64,000 nt of DNA from Ahaetulla prasina. Taxonomy: Eukaryota > Chordata > Lepidosauria > Squamata > Colubridae. The stretch is taken from NCBI RefSeq assembly GCF_028640845.1, contig NC_080540.1, forward strand, positions 47,846,561 to 47,910,560, given 5' to 3'. A model generated the notes under the pieces. It searched no databases. It had not been told where the DNA came from and saw nothing but the letters and a program-made list of their open reading frames with translations. The position numbers and the translations under genes are program-made. This document shows positions 34,309 through 46,125 of the stretch, in pieces; the stretch's first letter is position 1, and every line of letters starts with the position of its first letter.

Positions 34309-34317
34309 TATTTCTTT

Positions 34318-34973
34318 CCAGCATGTTTTTATAAAGACTCATTTTATTGAGTCTGTAATTTGCACCTCTATAACTGTCTGGTTTGGTTCTGCAACCCAAC
34401 AAGAAAAACACAGACTTCAGAGGATAATTAGAACTGCAGAAAAAATAATTGCTACCAACCTGCCTTCCATTGAGGACCTGTATACTGCACGAATCAAGAA
34501 GAGGGCCGTGAAAATATTTACAGATCCCTCACATCCAGGACATAAACTGTTTCAACTCCTACCCTCAAAACGACGCTATAGAGCACTGCACACCAGAACA
34601 ACTAGACACAAGAACAGTTTTTTCCCGAAGGCCATCACTCTGCTAAACAAATAATTCCCTCAACACTGTCAAACTATTTACTAAATCTGCACTACTATTA
34701 ATCTTCTCATCCTTCCCATCACCAATCTCTTTCCACTTATGACTGTATGACTGTAACTTTGTTGCTGGCAATCCTTATGATTTATATTGATATATTGACC
34801 ATCATTTGTGTTGTAAATGTTGTACCTTGATGAAGGTATCTTTTCTTTTATGTACACTGAGAGCATATGCACCAAGACAAATTCCTTGTGTGTCCAATCA
34901 CACTTGGCCAATAAAAAATTCTATTCTATTCTATTCTATTCTATTCTATTCTATTCTATTCTATTCTATTCAT
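34318..34973 (+). mobile_element. L2-type LINE 3' end with (ATTCT)n tail
   Basis: After a short lead it encodes ITVWFGSATQQEKHRLQRII, then TAEKIIATNLPSIEDLYTAR, then KSFFPKAITLLNK-type C-terminus, followed by a ~330 bp 3' UTR ending CACACTTGGCCAATAA and about eleven ATTCT units. 5'-truncated. This is the longest copy of the family here. Confidence 0.85.
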
Positions 34974-35551
34974 AAGCTCAATGTATTATCTTTCACTGGT
35001 TGTTATGAAAGCAGCATAACAGTTAGAGAATAAACCTACTGAAAAGAGGAAAAATGCTATAGTTTAATTAGCAATAACATAATTAACATTCTGTATGTAT
35101 AACCAGGAACCAGATCATGCTATACTTGGACCTATCAGAGCAATGTTTGTCTTTTATTATTATAGAAATGCCCAGCCTCATTTTAATGTTTGCTTTAATC
35201 TGCATATCTAAATGCTATACTTTTTTCAACATGTGTAGTTTTATGTGTGAATATAGGCATATACAATATATACTACTGTATGTATAGACACATGCCTATA
35301 TAAATAAAAGAGAACCAAGTTTAATGTAGTCTTTTGGGTACTGAACTAGAAGTGGAGAGACCAAGTTGTAGGCAAATCTCATTCATGAAAGCTCATGAGT
35401 GATTTAGGGATAGTCATAGTTCAATCTATGTTACAGTTCAATCTATCTTACAGAGGCAGCAGGATGTATGCTATTTGAGTTGTTGAATGAGAAGTTTGAT
35501 ATAAATTTAATAAAACTGGAAGCATGGAAGCTGGAAAAGGAACATATATCT

Positions 35552-35790
35552 CAGGTGTGAAATTCAGCAGGTTCTGACAGGTTCTAGAGAACCGGCAGCG
35601 GAAATTTTGAGCAGAGAAATGGCAAATACTACCTCTGGCTGGCCCCAGAATGGGGTGAGAATGGAGATTTTGCAATATTCTTCCCCCAGGAGTGGGGAGG
35701 GATTGGGGATTTTGCAGTATCCTTCTCCTGCCACACCCACCAAGCCATGCCCACAGAACCGGTAGTAAAAAAATTTGGATGTCACCACTG
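35552..35790. mobile_element. hAT-type MITE
   Basis: 239 bp beginning CAGGTGTGAAATTCAGCAGG and ending GGATGTCACCACTG, with perfect 8 bp duplications ATATATCT (35544-35551, 35791-35798). Related to 58950-59224 in the other orientation. Confidence 0.92.
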
Positions 35791-36789
35791 ATATATCTCA
35801 TTTGGGTGTTTTGTCTTATAGTATAATCAATTCTTCCCTTTAGAAAAATCTAACTTTTTATTCAACACATTAACACAATATCTTTTTCTAAAAATTAGAA
35901 CATTGTTGTTTTTTTTCTATTTTACTTAATATAACAATTATCACTGTATATTTTTCTTACCTATTTTTTTCTTGAAATGTCACTGGTTTGCCTGTTTCCA
36001 TTTCAACCCACCCACCTACCCCCAAGCTGTAAAAAGCTAGTTGCAGTTGAAATGAAGCTACTGCTTGCCAGTCTGTTGCATGTTTGAAATTCTGTATTGA
36101 ATTGAGTTGAATTGAAACAACCGCAAATAACTTATAATAAGTAATAAAAATTAGCCACAGCTAATAACACGAAGTGTTAGCGCACATATGTACATACAGT
36201 ACATTCTCATTAGGCTATTCCTTTTTGAAGTAAGCAATATACTAAGAATAGAAGGCATGACACACGAAAAAGAAAAGGAAATACAGCTAAATCTAGTTTA
36301 CACCTGCACCACACAGTTTAACCTTGCAAAGAATTCTTGTTTGCCCAATGGCCATACAGTCCTTCATACATAGCAATTTGATTTTTTAAAAACTATTCAC
36401 TCCTTTCTTTCAGGTCTCCAGAACATTCATCAACTCCACACAACCGTAACTTCCTCAGTCTTCCCCTTCCATTCAATCCATTTATTCTTTCTTATATTTG
36501 TTTTGTGGTTTGATACTTATTATATTTACGTGACCAAACTTCTGAAACGTACTATCTTCCTACTGCTCATTCATGCCTGAATTCAATTCATGTTCCTTGA
36601 GTACCCAGTCATTCTTATACCTATTTTTTTCCTTTATTCTTACAGATACTTTTTAAGTAAACCATTCCCACTGCATTGAAATTATGCTTATATTTCTTCC
36701 AATATACAGTATACATTTCTACTTCCATATAACTACATGAACAGAAGTGTGTTCTTCTGTAAATAATGTAAATAGCATTATGCAGTAGA

Positions 36790-37715
36790 GATGGATCATA
36801 ACTATGAATAGAATAAAATAGATAGAATTTTTTATTGGCCAAGTGTGATTGGACACACAAGGAATTTGTTTTGGTGCATATGCTCTCAGTGTACATAAGA
36901 AAAGATACATTCATCAAGAATTCTAAGGTACAACCAGTGGTGGGATTCAAATAATTTAACAACCGGTTCTCTGCCCTAATGATTTCTTCCAACAACCAGT
37001 TCACCAAACTGCTCAGAAAGTTAACAACCGATTCTCCTGAAGTGGTGCGAACTGGCTGGATCCCACCACTGGGTACAACACTTAATGATAGTCATAGGGT
37101 ACAAATAAGCAATCAGGAAACAATCAATATAAATATAAATCATAAGGATACAAGAAACAAAGTTACAGTCATACAGTCATAAGTGGGAGGAGATGGGTGA
37201 TAGGACCGATGAGAAGATTAATAGTAGAGCAGACTTATTAAATAGTTTGACAGTGTTGAAGGAATTATTTGTTTTGCAGAATGATGGCGTTCGGGAAGAA
37301 AATGTTCTTGTGTCTAGTTGTTCTGGTGTGCAGTGCTCTATAGCATCTTTTTGAGAGTAGGAGTTGAAATGGTTTATGTCCAGGATGGGAGTGGTAAATA
37401 TTTTCATGGCCCTCTTCTTGATTCGTGCATTATACAGGTCCTCAATGGAAGGCAGGTTGGTAGCAATTGTTTTTTCTGCAGTTTTAATTATCTTCTGAAG
37501 TCTCTGTCTGTGCTGTTGGGTTGCAGAACCAAACCAGATAGTTATAGAGGTGCAGATGACAGACTCAATAGAACTCTCTGTAGAACTGGATCAGCAGCTC
37601 CTTGGGCAATTTGAGCTTTCTGAGTTGGCGCAGAAAGAACATTCTTTGTTGTGCTTTTTTGATGATGTTTTTGATGTTAGCTGTCCATTTTAGTATGGTG
37701 TTTCAGCGATGTTTT
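36790..37715 (-). mobile_element. L2-type LINE 3' end, antisense, split by a MITE
   Basis: Inverted copy of the family at 34318. The degenerate (AATAG) tail and TTATTGGCCAAGTGTGATTG come first; the minus strand then encodes LFNKSALLLI, SYSQKDAIEHCTPEQLDTRT and an SICTSI-type upstream part. A MITE at 36935-37071 interrupts the 3' UTR. Confidence 0.85.
36935..37071. mobile_element. hAT-type MITE nested in a LINE
   Basis: 137 bp, CAGTGGTGGGATTCA to GGATCCCACCACTG, inverted relative to 3059-3195. Perfect 8 bp duplication GGTACAAC (36927-36934, 37072-37079). Confidence 0.93.
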
Positions 37716-39490
37716 TTTTAATGTAATGAAAGTCTTAATTTGACAATTGAAGTTTTTATTAAAAATCAACATAGTAACATGATATAGCAATTACAATATT
37801 TTCAGAGAACATTTGTTTTGGTTCCCTTTTAGAGCAGTTTGGGCTGTTCAATTACAGGCCTCATTGCTTCTGTACTGTATTCAACTGAAATGTCAGAATC
37901 TAATCAACAAATCTAATGTTTACTGCTGCTCATTGGGCTGCTTATCTTTAGTGATAGAAATCTCTATTATACTTCAGGTGCACTGAATACTTTGTCTAGT
38001 CTTCTTTTTGGAAACAGGTTCTGCTCCAAGATACATTCCTAAAGATAGCAAACAAAGCAGATAGTTAATGAGGAAAATGAAGTTTTAAAGAAAGACTAGT
38101 AAGAAACAACAGCTTGAGTCAAATGAAGCGATTATTTCAGCATCACTCATAGAAATTGATGTGATCTGGTTAGACTGGTATATCCAGAGAGACCTTACTT
38201 TAGTCTTCTTTGAGACATATACCTTTTATTCTTCTAAGACTGCAAGAATGTATATTTCATGGAATACATGGTTGAACTGCTTAACATAACATAGTAAAAC
38301 AAAATAAAATAACAGTGTGTGGCATTTTCTGGATTCTGTTTTCCAGATCCCTTTTCTTTGCAATGAAAGATACATAAAATGTTAATTGTAGACTTTTCTC
38401 CAGCTTCTTAGACACTATGCTTAAACAAGTGGCAGATACACTTGGCTGGAAATTCATATTCTGATCATTCAGCAGAACCTGTCAATCACCCTGGACACTT
38501 AAAGAGGTAAAGAGAGATAAAACAGGATTGTGATCTGAAAGATTAATCCTTAATCTTCATGAGATGAAATTCTGATACAGGGAGAAAGAAAGAGACAGAG
38601 AAGCTAGATGATATATATTTTTAAAAGTGCATGTTACTTGCCTTCATACAACTGATTTCAACCTAAATAGTCTCTTCAATTGAACTTTGGGTGGCACAAG
38701 CAAGAAGGGATAGACAAATGTTTATTTTCCAAGTGTTGTATCTACGGCCAGTCAAGGTGGGCAAAAGGATACTTATCCACTATCTTGTGAATATCTCAGG
38801 AGAGTTTTTTATGCCTGATTCAAAGTATCAATTGATTTTCAAAATCAGATTTTTTCACCTCTATCTGAAGTGGGGGGGGGGAGGAATTATCATGTTTCTT
38901 TTAACTAGCATCCCTAAATAGGTACTGATTGAATTGGGAATAAATACACAATTCATAAATACATTTTTCAACAAACGTTGCAAGTGGGAAACACTGGAGT
39001 CCTCTATTTATACTATTGTCCAGACTGATGGTAATTGTATTGCTATGTCACAACATACTTTTTTTTCCCCTACCAATCTACATAATTGGTACAGTATTTA
39101 TCACTGTATCTAGGCTTCCTACTGCAATTTATTTACATTCATATGAATTACTATGACTGCATAATGCTTTCCTCAACATACTCACTTAAACTGTTTATAA
39201 CAAGGGAGTTGTTATCTCTACGTGATTTATCAAGCAATCATTGGAACAATAGTAAACAGGTGCAGGGATCAAATATGTGGTACATTCTCTTGTCTCCCAA
39301 GTGAACTAGAAGGTTGCTAATGAAGTGGCTGAGGATAATGATTTGGTTGAAGTGGTTGAAATGACTTTTACGGTTGCTTAAACTGGTGTCTTTGAAAAAA
39401 GAACTTTGAAATCTTTATAGTTATTCTGGAAATGCCTGGCCATTTGTCAACTTCTTGTATGCTCAAGAAGGACTTTTTCCTGTCTCACAG

Positions 39491-39666
39491 AAAAAACTGT
39501 CATCATTAACCCTCCTTGTGACATTGATGTTATCGTTGGAGAAAGTGTAGTTCTGCCTTGCCAAGTATCCAAAGATCCATCCATTGAGGTTGTTTTCTCA
39601 TGGTCATTCAATGGAGATCTGATCAATTTTAAAAGAAGAATGACCCATTTTGAAAGAGCTGGAGGT
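39491..39666 (+). CDS. CNTN6: Contactin exon: first half of Ig domain 6
   Basis: The acceptor is tctcacag ending at 39490 and the donor is a consensus gtaagt at 39667. The exon enters in phase 1 (codon G|AA after ..LIVK) and leaves in phase 0. It encodes TVIINPPCDIDVIVGESVVL, then PCQVSKDPSIEVVFSWSFNG, and ends with HFERAGG. GESVVLPCQV holds the first Ig cysteine and FSWSFNG the core tryptophan. The long insert between them is typical of contactin Ig6. An earlier GT at 39665 was rejected because it would break the frame of the next exon. It follows a ~22 kb intron. Confidence 0.93.
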
Positions 39667-39689
39667 GTAAGTTTTGCTTTTTTAAAAAA

Positions 39690-39945
39690 AATTATATCCC
39701 ACCCTTCTCCAAAGACTCAGGGCGGCTTACATTGTGTAAGGCAATAGTCTCATCCATTTGTATATTATATACAAAGTCAACTTTATTGCCTCCAACAATC
39801 TGGGTCCTCATTTTACCTACCTTATAAAGGATGGAAGGCTGAGTCAACCTTGGGCCTGGTGGGACTCGAGCCTCCAGTAATTGTAATTGCAGGCAGCTGT
39901 GTGTTAATACCAGACTGCATTAGCCTGTTGAGCCACAAGAGGCTT
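39690..39945 (-). mobile_element. Sauria-type SINE, antisense
   Basis: Starts with ATATCCCACCCTTCTCC and the GACTCAGGGCGGCTTACA tail, then CAACAATCTGGGTCCTC and a degraded tRNA-like head. It begins about 25 bp after the Ig6 exon donor. Confidence 0.82.
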
Positions 39946-40312
39946 CATTGTTGTTTGTGTGCTTATGCTTTTGCTTTTGTATAACCATTTAAAAACATCT
40001 CATTTTGAAATCACATGATGATTGGTTGTTGTTTTTTCTATAGTAAACTACATACAGGGACATTTTTTTTATGTATGCTTGTATAATGTATGGATGTGTG
40101 TAACAGATGTATAATAGAAAGCTATCATCTGTGCAGTCAGCATCTAGTATTAAGTTTATCTATTATCTGGCCTAAATTGTAATATTTATAATTATAGTAT
40201 TTCTATAAATGTTAACCTTTCTCTCTGCTTTGGATGCTTTAAGAAACTGAGCATTTAGAAAAGCACTTATTTTTTCCCATGACAGAGGCAAGGCATAGTA
40301 AACATAGTCTAC

Positions 40313-40314
<2 letters not shown>

Positions 40315-40359
<45 letters not shown>
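40315..40359. repeat. (CA)n microsatellite
   Basis: About 22 CA units. Confidence 0.95.
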
Positions 40360-40361
<2 letters not shown>

Positions 40362-40569
40362 TGATTTTCCTGCTGGAAGTGAGATCTGCCTCCATCCTCC
40401 TGCCCTTCCAGAAGGGCCTTAAAACTTGGTTCTGCTAACTGGTCTGGGGCCCCAATGGTTGCGCTCTATGCTCGGGGTGGCTGATGGGGTAGAGAGAAGT
40501 TCCCCACCCATGTGTTGCCCATCCTCTTGGGTTTTAGTCTCTTTTTTAGTATCTCTTAATTTTAATAAT

Positions 40570-40916
40570 GGGTGTGGTGGCTCAGTGCCTAAGATCCTGA
40601 ACTTGTCGATTAGAAGTTCGGTAGTTCAGCGGTTCAAATCTCAAATGCCGCATAATAGGGTGAGCTCCCGTTACTTGTCCCAGCTTCTGCCAATTTAGCA
40701 GTTTGGAAGCACATGAAAAATGCAAGTAGAAAAATAGGAACAACTTTGGTGGGAAGGTAACAGCTTTCCATGCGCCTTTGGCATTTACTCATGCCAGCCA
40801 CATGACCATGGAGACGTCTTTGGACAGCGCTGGCTCTTTGGCTTAGAAACGGAGATGAGCACCGCCCCCTAGAGTCGGGAATGACTAGCACATATGTGCA
40901 GGGGAACCTTTACCTT
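40570..40916 (+). mobile_element. tRNA-derived SINE, sense
   Basis: Same family as 19930-20290. TSD TTAATTTTAATAAT (14 bp) is perfect at 40556-40569 and 40917-40930. The B box is mutated (GGTTCAAATCT). Confidence 0.92.
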
Positions 40917-41623
40917 TTAATTTTAATAATCTTGCATTAACTTTTTATCATTATGTAAGCCACTCAGAGTCACTTCATATAAATGTAATAAATAAGTAAA
41001 TAAATGGAAGACGTTGAAAACTTGCAAAGATTCAAAGAAATCTGTAATGACTTCTTTTGAAGAAGACATTGCCTCCAAACTTAGAGCTGAGACCTTATCT
41101 GTAAAAATAGTCGCACATTTCTACTGGCTTTATAGTTCTAGAAATTTCTAGCAAAGAGGCTCTGGGTGACTGCAGTAATCAATGAAATACTCAATCTAAG
41201 CAACACAGTTTTCTACAGTTAAAGAGGAGCTAACTCAATCGCACCATTAGGAATGGAGCACCTTCTTCTAAAAATGCTTTATAAAATCTTATTAAATTAG
41301 ATGTGTGCTGGTAAGACCCCAAAATACACTTCATGGACATGTTTCTTCTAAGTCATAAGTTTTAGTTTGGAGTCTGTTTCCAAAACCTACTCAATGGAAG
41401 CTTTATTGCTTTACATAGCTACATCCATTTAGTTTTTGCTTTCATTGTTGGCATTATTTGTGGGAATTGTAATAAAAGTGTCTGAATGAGAAAAAAATAG
41501 ATGACGCTATGGTATAATTCAATTTAAAAACTGCATCTTTATTAATATTTAGCACGTTATAAAAATATGCATTATGGGCAATGCATCATGTGTGATTAAT
41601 TGTTTGTGTTCTTTTTATCTAAG

Positions 41624-41741
41624 GATTCTGTAGGGGATCTTATGATAAGAAATATTCAGCTAAATCATGCTGGAAAATACACATGCACTGTGCAAACATT
41701 GATGGACACTCTATCAGCATCAGCAGAAATAATTGTAAGAG
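41624..41741 (+). CDS. CNTN6: Contactin exon: second half of Ig domain 6
   Basis: The acceptor is tatctaag ending at 41623 and the donor is gtaagt at 41742. Phase is 0 in and 1 out. The encoded peptide starts [19 protein letters not shown] and continues TCTVQTLMD, then [15 protein letters not shown] supplies the second cysteine of Ig6, and DLMIRNIQL is a strongly conserved contactin string. The exon is 118 bp and lies about 2 kb after its partner exon, the first short intron in the locus. Confidence 0.93.
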
Positions 41742-43285
41742 GTAAGTCTATAAACTCTAAAAATTAAGCTAATTATATAGAAATGCATAATACCCTTAAA
41801 TTTTAGAGAAACTGGTTAAATTAAATATGCATAACTAATGATCTATAGCTCAGATATATGTCCTACTGCTATATATTCCCTTGAAATTAAAATTTGCTCT
41901 ATAGGCAATTGACTCTTTTATATTGAAAATGTATGTTGCCCTAAGGGCTGACCTATAAATATTAGAACCAAGAACTATTTAATCTTGAATCATATAATGA
42001 AGACTGGAATGGAAAGGAAAACTGAAATTTTATTTGGCTTAGATATAATTGCTTAGATACGATTGGGAAAGAAAGCCACTCCCAGGGGTACCTGTGAAGA
42101 AACAGGTATGAACATTGATAGTGGCTACATGGCAGATGTAATCTTAAAAACTTAATTTGTCATGTTCCTACTGTAGTTTCAAATTAATTCACATATCCTG
42201 TAGACAGCAATTATAAGATAGGAAACTACAGGATACCATGTATTGTAGCAGATATGATAATAGTTGGTTCATTCCATATTAACTGAAGGTAGCAAAATGA
42301 CTAGGAATGGAAATTTGGATTTTAGTGCTTATTTCATTTACATTGTTCACCAGGGAATTATGGGAATTGAAATCCATACAGCTTAAAGTTGACAAGGCCA
42401 TGAAACACTTATATAATATGTTGCTTTCAGTCCCAAGACCATTGAAGAGACTTATGGCTAAAAACAGAAGGAAATTATTTTTTGTGATTGCCTAAGAAAT
42501 GGAGAGAAAAGTCCATTGTGTAGCTTAGACTGCATTATTTTGAGAGGGATGGAGAATTGTTAGCAAAGGAGACTGCTGAATTGCATCTCCCAGTCAGCAT
42601 GACTTCTTTTTCAGATATGCCAAGTATTGTTTTTCCTCGGTATCAGGAAGGTTCTAAGCCTGGATCTAAAAGAATCTTTCCAAATCAAATCTATTTTATG
42701 TAGCTACTCATGTAAGATGTCTTAGCCCTTAGGGTACACACTACATGGTTGAAGGCAATTTCCTATGTTTATTTTGAACAATCCCCTTTAATCAGGTGCA
42801 TTAGTATTAAGTTCACCAGTAAACCCCAAACCGTAAAGAACTTCAAACGATTCTGCTAAAATAATATGGATGTCAAGACTCTGACTAATGAACCCAAGCA
42901 AATCAGAACTCTGAGACTAGGACCCTTCTCAAATGTCTTCTTTATTGAGTACATCATATCAGCACAGCTTCAAAGGAAAACCAACTCTAAATCGTTCCTG
43001 CTGTTTCAATATAATTAAACTACGAAATAACCCCATCCCCAAATATCACAGGTCATGCTGGCCAATTGGGTTAATTGGTGGACTCTCCAGGTACTCTTTC
43101 CCCGACCTTATCCATTGCCTGTAGAGATGACCTTGGTTTTCACGAGAAAGCTCTCTGTTGTGTCTAGTAAGGCATTCCAACCTCCTTCCCCCCACTTCCC
43201 CCTCTGGGGTGGCAACTGAGGAACAGAAAAATGGCTGCTGCCAGGTTTGGTTCAAAGTTGACAATGGATCTTTTGTTTTAACAAG
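41742..43285 (+). other. Contactin intron between Ig6 and FN1
   Basis: About 1.5 kb, GT-AG. The first 1.1 kb is plain AT-rich intron; the last part is a solo LTR (42871-43263) followed by 22 bp of original intron that includes one TSD copy, a short T-rich tract and the acceptor. Confidence 0.88.
42871..43263 (+). repeat. Solo LTR next to an exon
   Basis: 393 bp, TGTCAA...TTGACA ends, with a perfect 5 bp duplication ATGGA (42866-42870, 43264-43268). Homologous along its length to 7287-7675. It lies in the sense orientation by the TG...CA convention, but coding orientation is unknown since no internal sequence remains. Its 3' end is 22 bp before the FN1 exon at 43286. Confidence 0.92.
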
Positions 43286-43444
43286 GCATTCCTGGCCCAC
43301 CAAAAGAGATTACTATTGAATACGTATCTAGCACAACTGCACTGCTGAACCGGAAATCAGGAGCAGAAAACAACAGTCCTATCCACACCTACACAGTTCA
43401 GACAAGGACCCCTTTTTCAGTTGGATGGCAAGCTGTTCTAACAG
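43286..43444 (+). CDS. CNTN6: Contactin exon: first half of FN3 domain 1
   Basis: The acceptor is ttttaacaag ending at 43285 and the donor is gtacat at 43445; phase 1 in and 1 out. The peptide begins GIPGPPKEITIEY and ends with TYTVQTRTPFSVGWQAVLT, the signature segment of contactin FN1. Odd point: where family members have a tryptophan in the B strand (LSWR-type), this reads LNRKSG, with CGG where TGG is expected. A solo LTR (42871-43263) ends only 22 bp before the exon, so branch-point sequence must lie in the LTR or in the small remaining gap. The coding frame is otherwise intact and joins both neighbours. Confidence 0.9.
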
Positions 43445-43527
43445 GTACATATTTCTGAATTACATTCATGCTGTTTTCAAAAACTGTCTGTCTCTAACCC
43501 TTTTATTTTTCTTTTTGTTTTCGTAAG
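43445..43527 (+). other. Short 83 bp contactin intron within FN1
   Basis: A minimal GT-AG intron without repeats. Its last 35 bases are strongly T-rich and ctctaac at 43493-43499 is a good branch-point candidate. It contrasts with the multi-kilobase introns on either side. Confidence 0.9.
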
Positions 43528-43677
43528 TTCCTGAAGTCATCAATGGAAAGACCCACACAACTACAGTGGTTGATCTAAATCCCTGGGTTGAATATGAGTT
43601 TCGAGTTGTAGCTGCCAACAGTATTAGAATTGGGGAACCAAGTACACCATCAGAGCTCCTAAGAACTAAAGCATCCA
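43528..43677 (+). CDS. CNTN6: Contactin exon: second half of FN3 domain 1
   Basis: The acceptor is cgtaag ending at 43527 after a long T-rich tract; the donor is gtaagc at 43678. It is in phase 1 on both sides. The peptide includes [20 protein letters not shown] followed by [12 protein letters not shown] and ends [19 protein letters not shown] is the conserved FN3 core ending in the tyrosine-corner region. ELLRTKAS is the best paralogue clue, because I recall CNTN3, 4 and 5 having a KVRTEE-type segment here and CNTN6 having LLRTKAS. The motif around NSIRIGEPS carries Arg where I recall Gly in the family. The intron before it is only 83 bp. Confidence 0.92.
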
Positions 43678-44128
43678 GTAAGCTACTTAAAATATTACAG
43701 ATGGGTTTAAGAGCTCTTAAAATACAGTTTTGCTCATCATAATGGTTTATCTTTCAGTAACTTTCAAAGCACAATAAAGGGTTTAGAGGGTTATTTGTAT
43801 TTAATTATTTATATTTCTCTGTTCCCTTTTTCAGCTAAATATTAGTATCTAAACTATTTCACATTAATTTAAGGCTAATAATTGCAATATGAAACCTTCC
43901 ATAATGGAAGGCAAAATTCAGGGCAGTGGAGAGGATGTCCATGGTGTCACAATGTTCTGCTTCTCTTATGATCACTTACCACATATTGGAGGGGGGTGAT
44001 GAAGAAAAAAGACCCTTGTGGTATAAGGGCCTTATTTCTCTTCAATGAAACATTTTTTTAAAGCCTATTTACCTGGATTTAAGTCATATTGAACTCCCTT
44101 AAACTTACTTTTAAACAGATATATAGAA

Positions 44129-44239
44129 TGGTAGGAAAGGAAAGGAAAGGAAAGGAAAGGGAAGGGAAGGGAAGGGAAGGGAAGGAAGGAAGGAAGGAAG
44201 GAAGGAAGGAAGGAAGGAAGGAAGGAAGGAAGGAAGGAA
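44129..44239. repeat. (GGAAA)n-(GGGAA)n-(GGAA)n tract
   Basis: About 110 bp of purine-only repeats changing period from 5 to 4. Confidence 0.95.
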
Positions 44240-45494
44240 AAGACAGTACATTTTATTGCATATTAATCAGCATATTTATACTATTATGTATACAATTTAT
44301 AGTATTAGCATCATTACCTAACACTAACTTGCAGGCAACTATCTGAATGCAAACAGTGCTATGCATTCCCTAATGTATTTTCACATATACATTTCTGTGT
44401 ATGTGTGTGTGTGTGTGTGTGTGAACATTTTTTTTTCACTTGCAAATCCATAAATATTTGCTTTCATTCTGCTTTAATTCAAACAGCAAAGACAGCATGA
44501 TACAATCATGCCGCAAGCATTAGGGTATAGAGCAATGCACACACAAAGGGCTAAGGCTTGATTCTAATGGCTGTTTGTAGCTGCTTTCATCAGACTAACT
44601 GGTTTAATAGCCCCAGTGGATGCTGCTATGTAGATACATTGATTTTAAAAAAAATTGGCATCACAGTATGAAGCGAAATGCATATATTCATTCCAGTTCT
44701 TTTAATTTTTACCAAATTAACAGCAAAAGTCATATCGTTTTCTTTTTCTAATTTTATATCAGAATCTATAAACACACACAAATAAGCATGTGTATGTATA
44801 TGTACCATTGGAGTTGGCTACTGGATTGATAGCAGACCCACTACCCCCCTCACTCCCTCATCCCCCTCCCCCAAATATCCTTCATGACACCATCCATGGA
44901 TCTATTTAAGCAACTTGCCATATTCTTCAGAAATGTAAAATACTTAAAAGTTGACTGACCAATGTGTTAAGCAAGCCAATATTCCAATGGTATGACCAAT
45001 TCAGGAAAGTGTTCAACCCTTACACCTGCTGTTGGAAAGCGCTTGTGCCCCAGTCTTTGATTGTTTCTACTGCTTGATGCAGTGTTGGTCTCTAATAACG
45101 CATGCCTTGACTTACTAAGAAGGACTAGGAGGAGGAGACTAGATATGCATTACTGAAACTTGCTTGGTAATGGAATGTTTCCATTTGGATCTGAGGGTGG
45201 CACCAGCTGCAACTCTTGAACAAGATATCAAGTGGCAATTATCACCTAAGAAACTGATAGCGAGTTGCCGGCTTTTCATCCGCTCTGTTCCACAAACTCC
45301 TGCCATTCCCTGTCACCCATCATGCACTGGTCTTTGGAAAATATTTATGCTCCAGAGCTCACACTATGGAAAGAAGACAGCCCATTCTATGCCTTGGCAT
45401 CCCTAGGCTGCATGACACCATCTGTAAGAGGGTGCTATTTTTGGAGTGGCCACAATGAATTGTGATCACTTTGAAAATTTATTTATTTATCTAT

Positions 45495-46125
45495 TTAGAA
45501 TAGAATAGAATAACAGAGTTGGAAGGGACCTTGGAGGTCTTCTAGTCCAATCCCCTCCTTAGGCAGGAAACCTTGCACCACTTCAGACAAATGGTTATCC
45601 AATATCTTCTTAAAAACTTCCAGTGTTGGAGCATTCACAACTTCTGCAGGCAAGTTGTTCCACTTATTAATTGTTCTAACTGTCAGGAAATTTCTCCTTA
45701 GTTCTAAGTTGCTTCTCTCCTTGATTAGTTTCCACCCATTGCTCCTTGTCCGGCCCTCAAGTGCTTTGGAGAATAGCTTGACTCCCTCTTCTTTGTGGCA
45801 GACCCTGAGACATTGGATAACTGCTATCATGTCATCCCTAGTCCTTCTTTTCATCAGACTAGACATACCCAGTTCCAGCAACCTTTCTTTATATGTTTTA
45901 GCCTCCAGTCCCCTAATCTTCTTTGTTGCTCTTCTCTGCACTCTTTCTAGAGTCTCAACATCTTTTTTACATCGTGGTGACCAAAACTGGATGCATTCCA
46001 AGTGTGGCCTTACCAAGGCATTATAAAGTGGTATTAACACTTCACATGATCTTGATTCTATCCCTCTGTTTATGCAGCCTAGAACTGTGTTGGCTTTTTT
46101 GGCAGCTGCTGCACAAAAAACAAAT
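45495..46125 (-). mobile_element. CR1 LINE 3' end, antisense, with (AATAG) tail
   Basis: On the minus strand a 181-codon frame (46040-45495) is open: [19 protein letters not shown], then KKDVETLERVQRRATKKIRG, then LRRNFLTVRTINKWNNLPAE, the CR1 reverse transcriptase C-terminus, ending in the short 3' region and (AATAG)3. 5'-truncated near 46125 (CAGCTGCCAAAAAAGCCAAC on the minus strand). One residue is lost in HLECIQF relative to HLEYCIQF. Confidence 0.9.

Larger units (their letters stand above)
17533..39490 (+). other. Contactin intron between Ig5 and Ig6
   Basis: About 22 kb, GT-AG, and the most repeat-rich intron seen. Nothing recognisable was found in 17533-18209, 18494-19916, 20304-20519, 21001-21657, 28920-29795, 30411-31378, 31454-32127, 32226-33673, 34974-35543, 35799-36789 and 37716-39490. 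Parts of 30550-31380 and 31640-31800 look like an old antisense LINE fragment, but I could not place them in a family. Confidence 0.85.
39667..41623 (+). other. Contactin intron within Ig6
   Basis: About 2 kb, GT-AG. It contains an antisense Sauria-type SINE (39690-39945), a (CA)n tract (40315-40359) and a sense tRNA-derived SINE (40570-40916). The remaining 40931-41623 shows nothing I recognise. Confidence 0.88.

Noticed and set aside
40172..40357. Cys/Val repeat protein
   Set aside because: Translation of the (CA)n tract.
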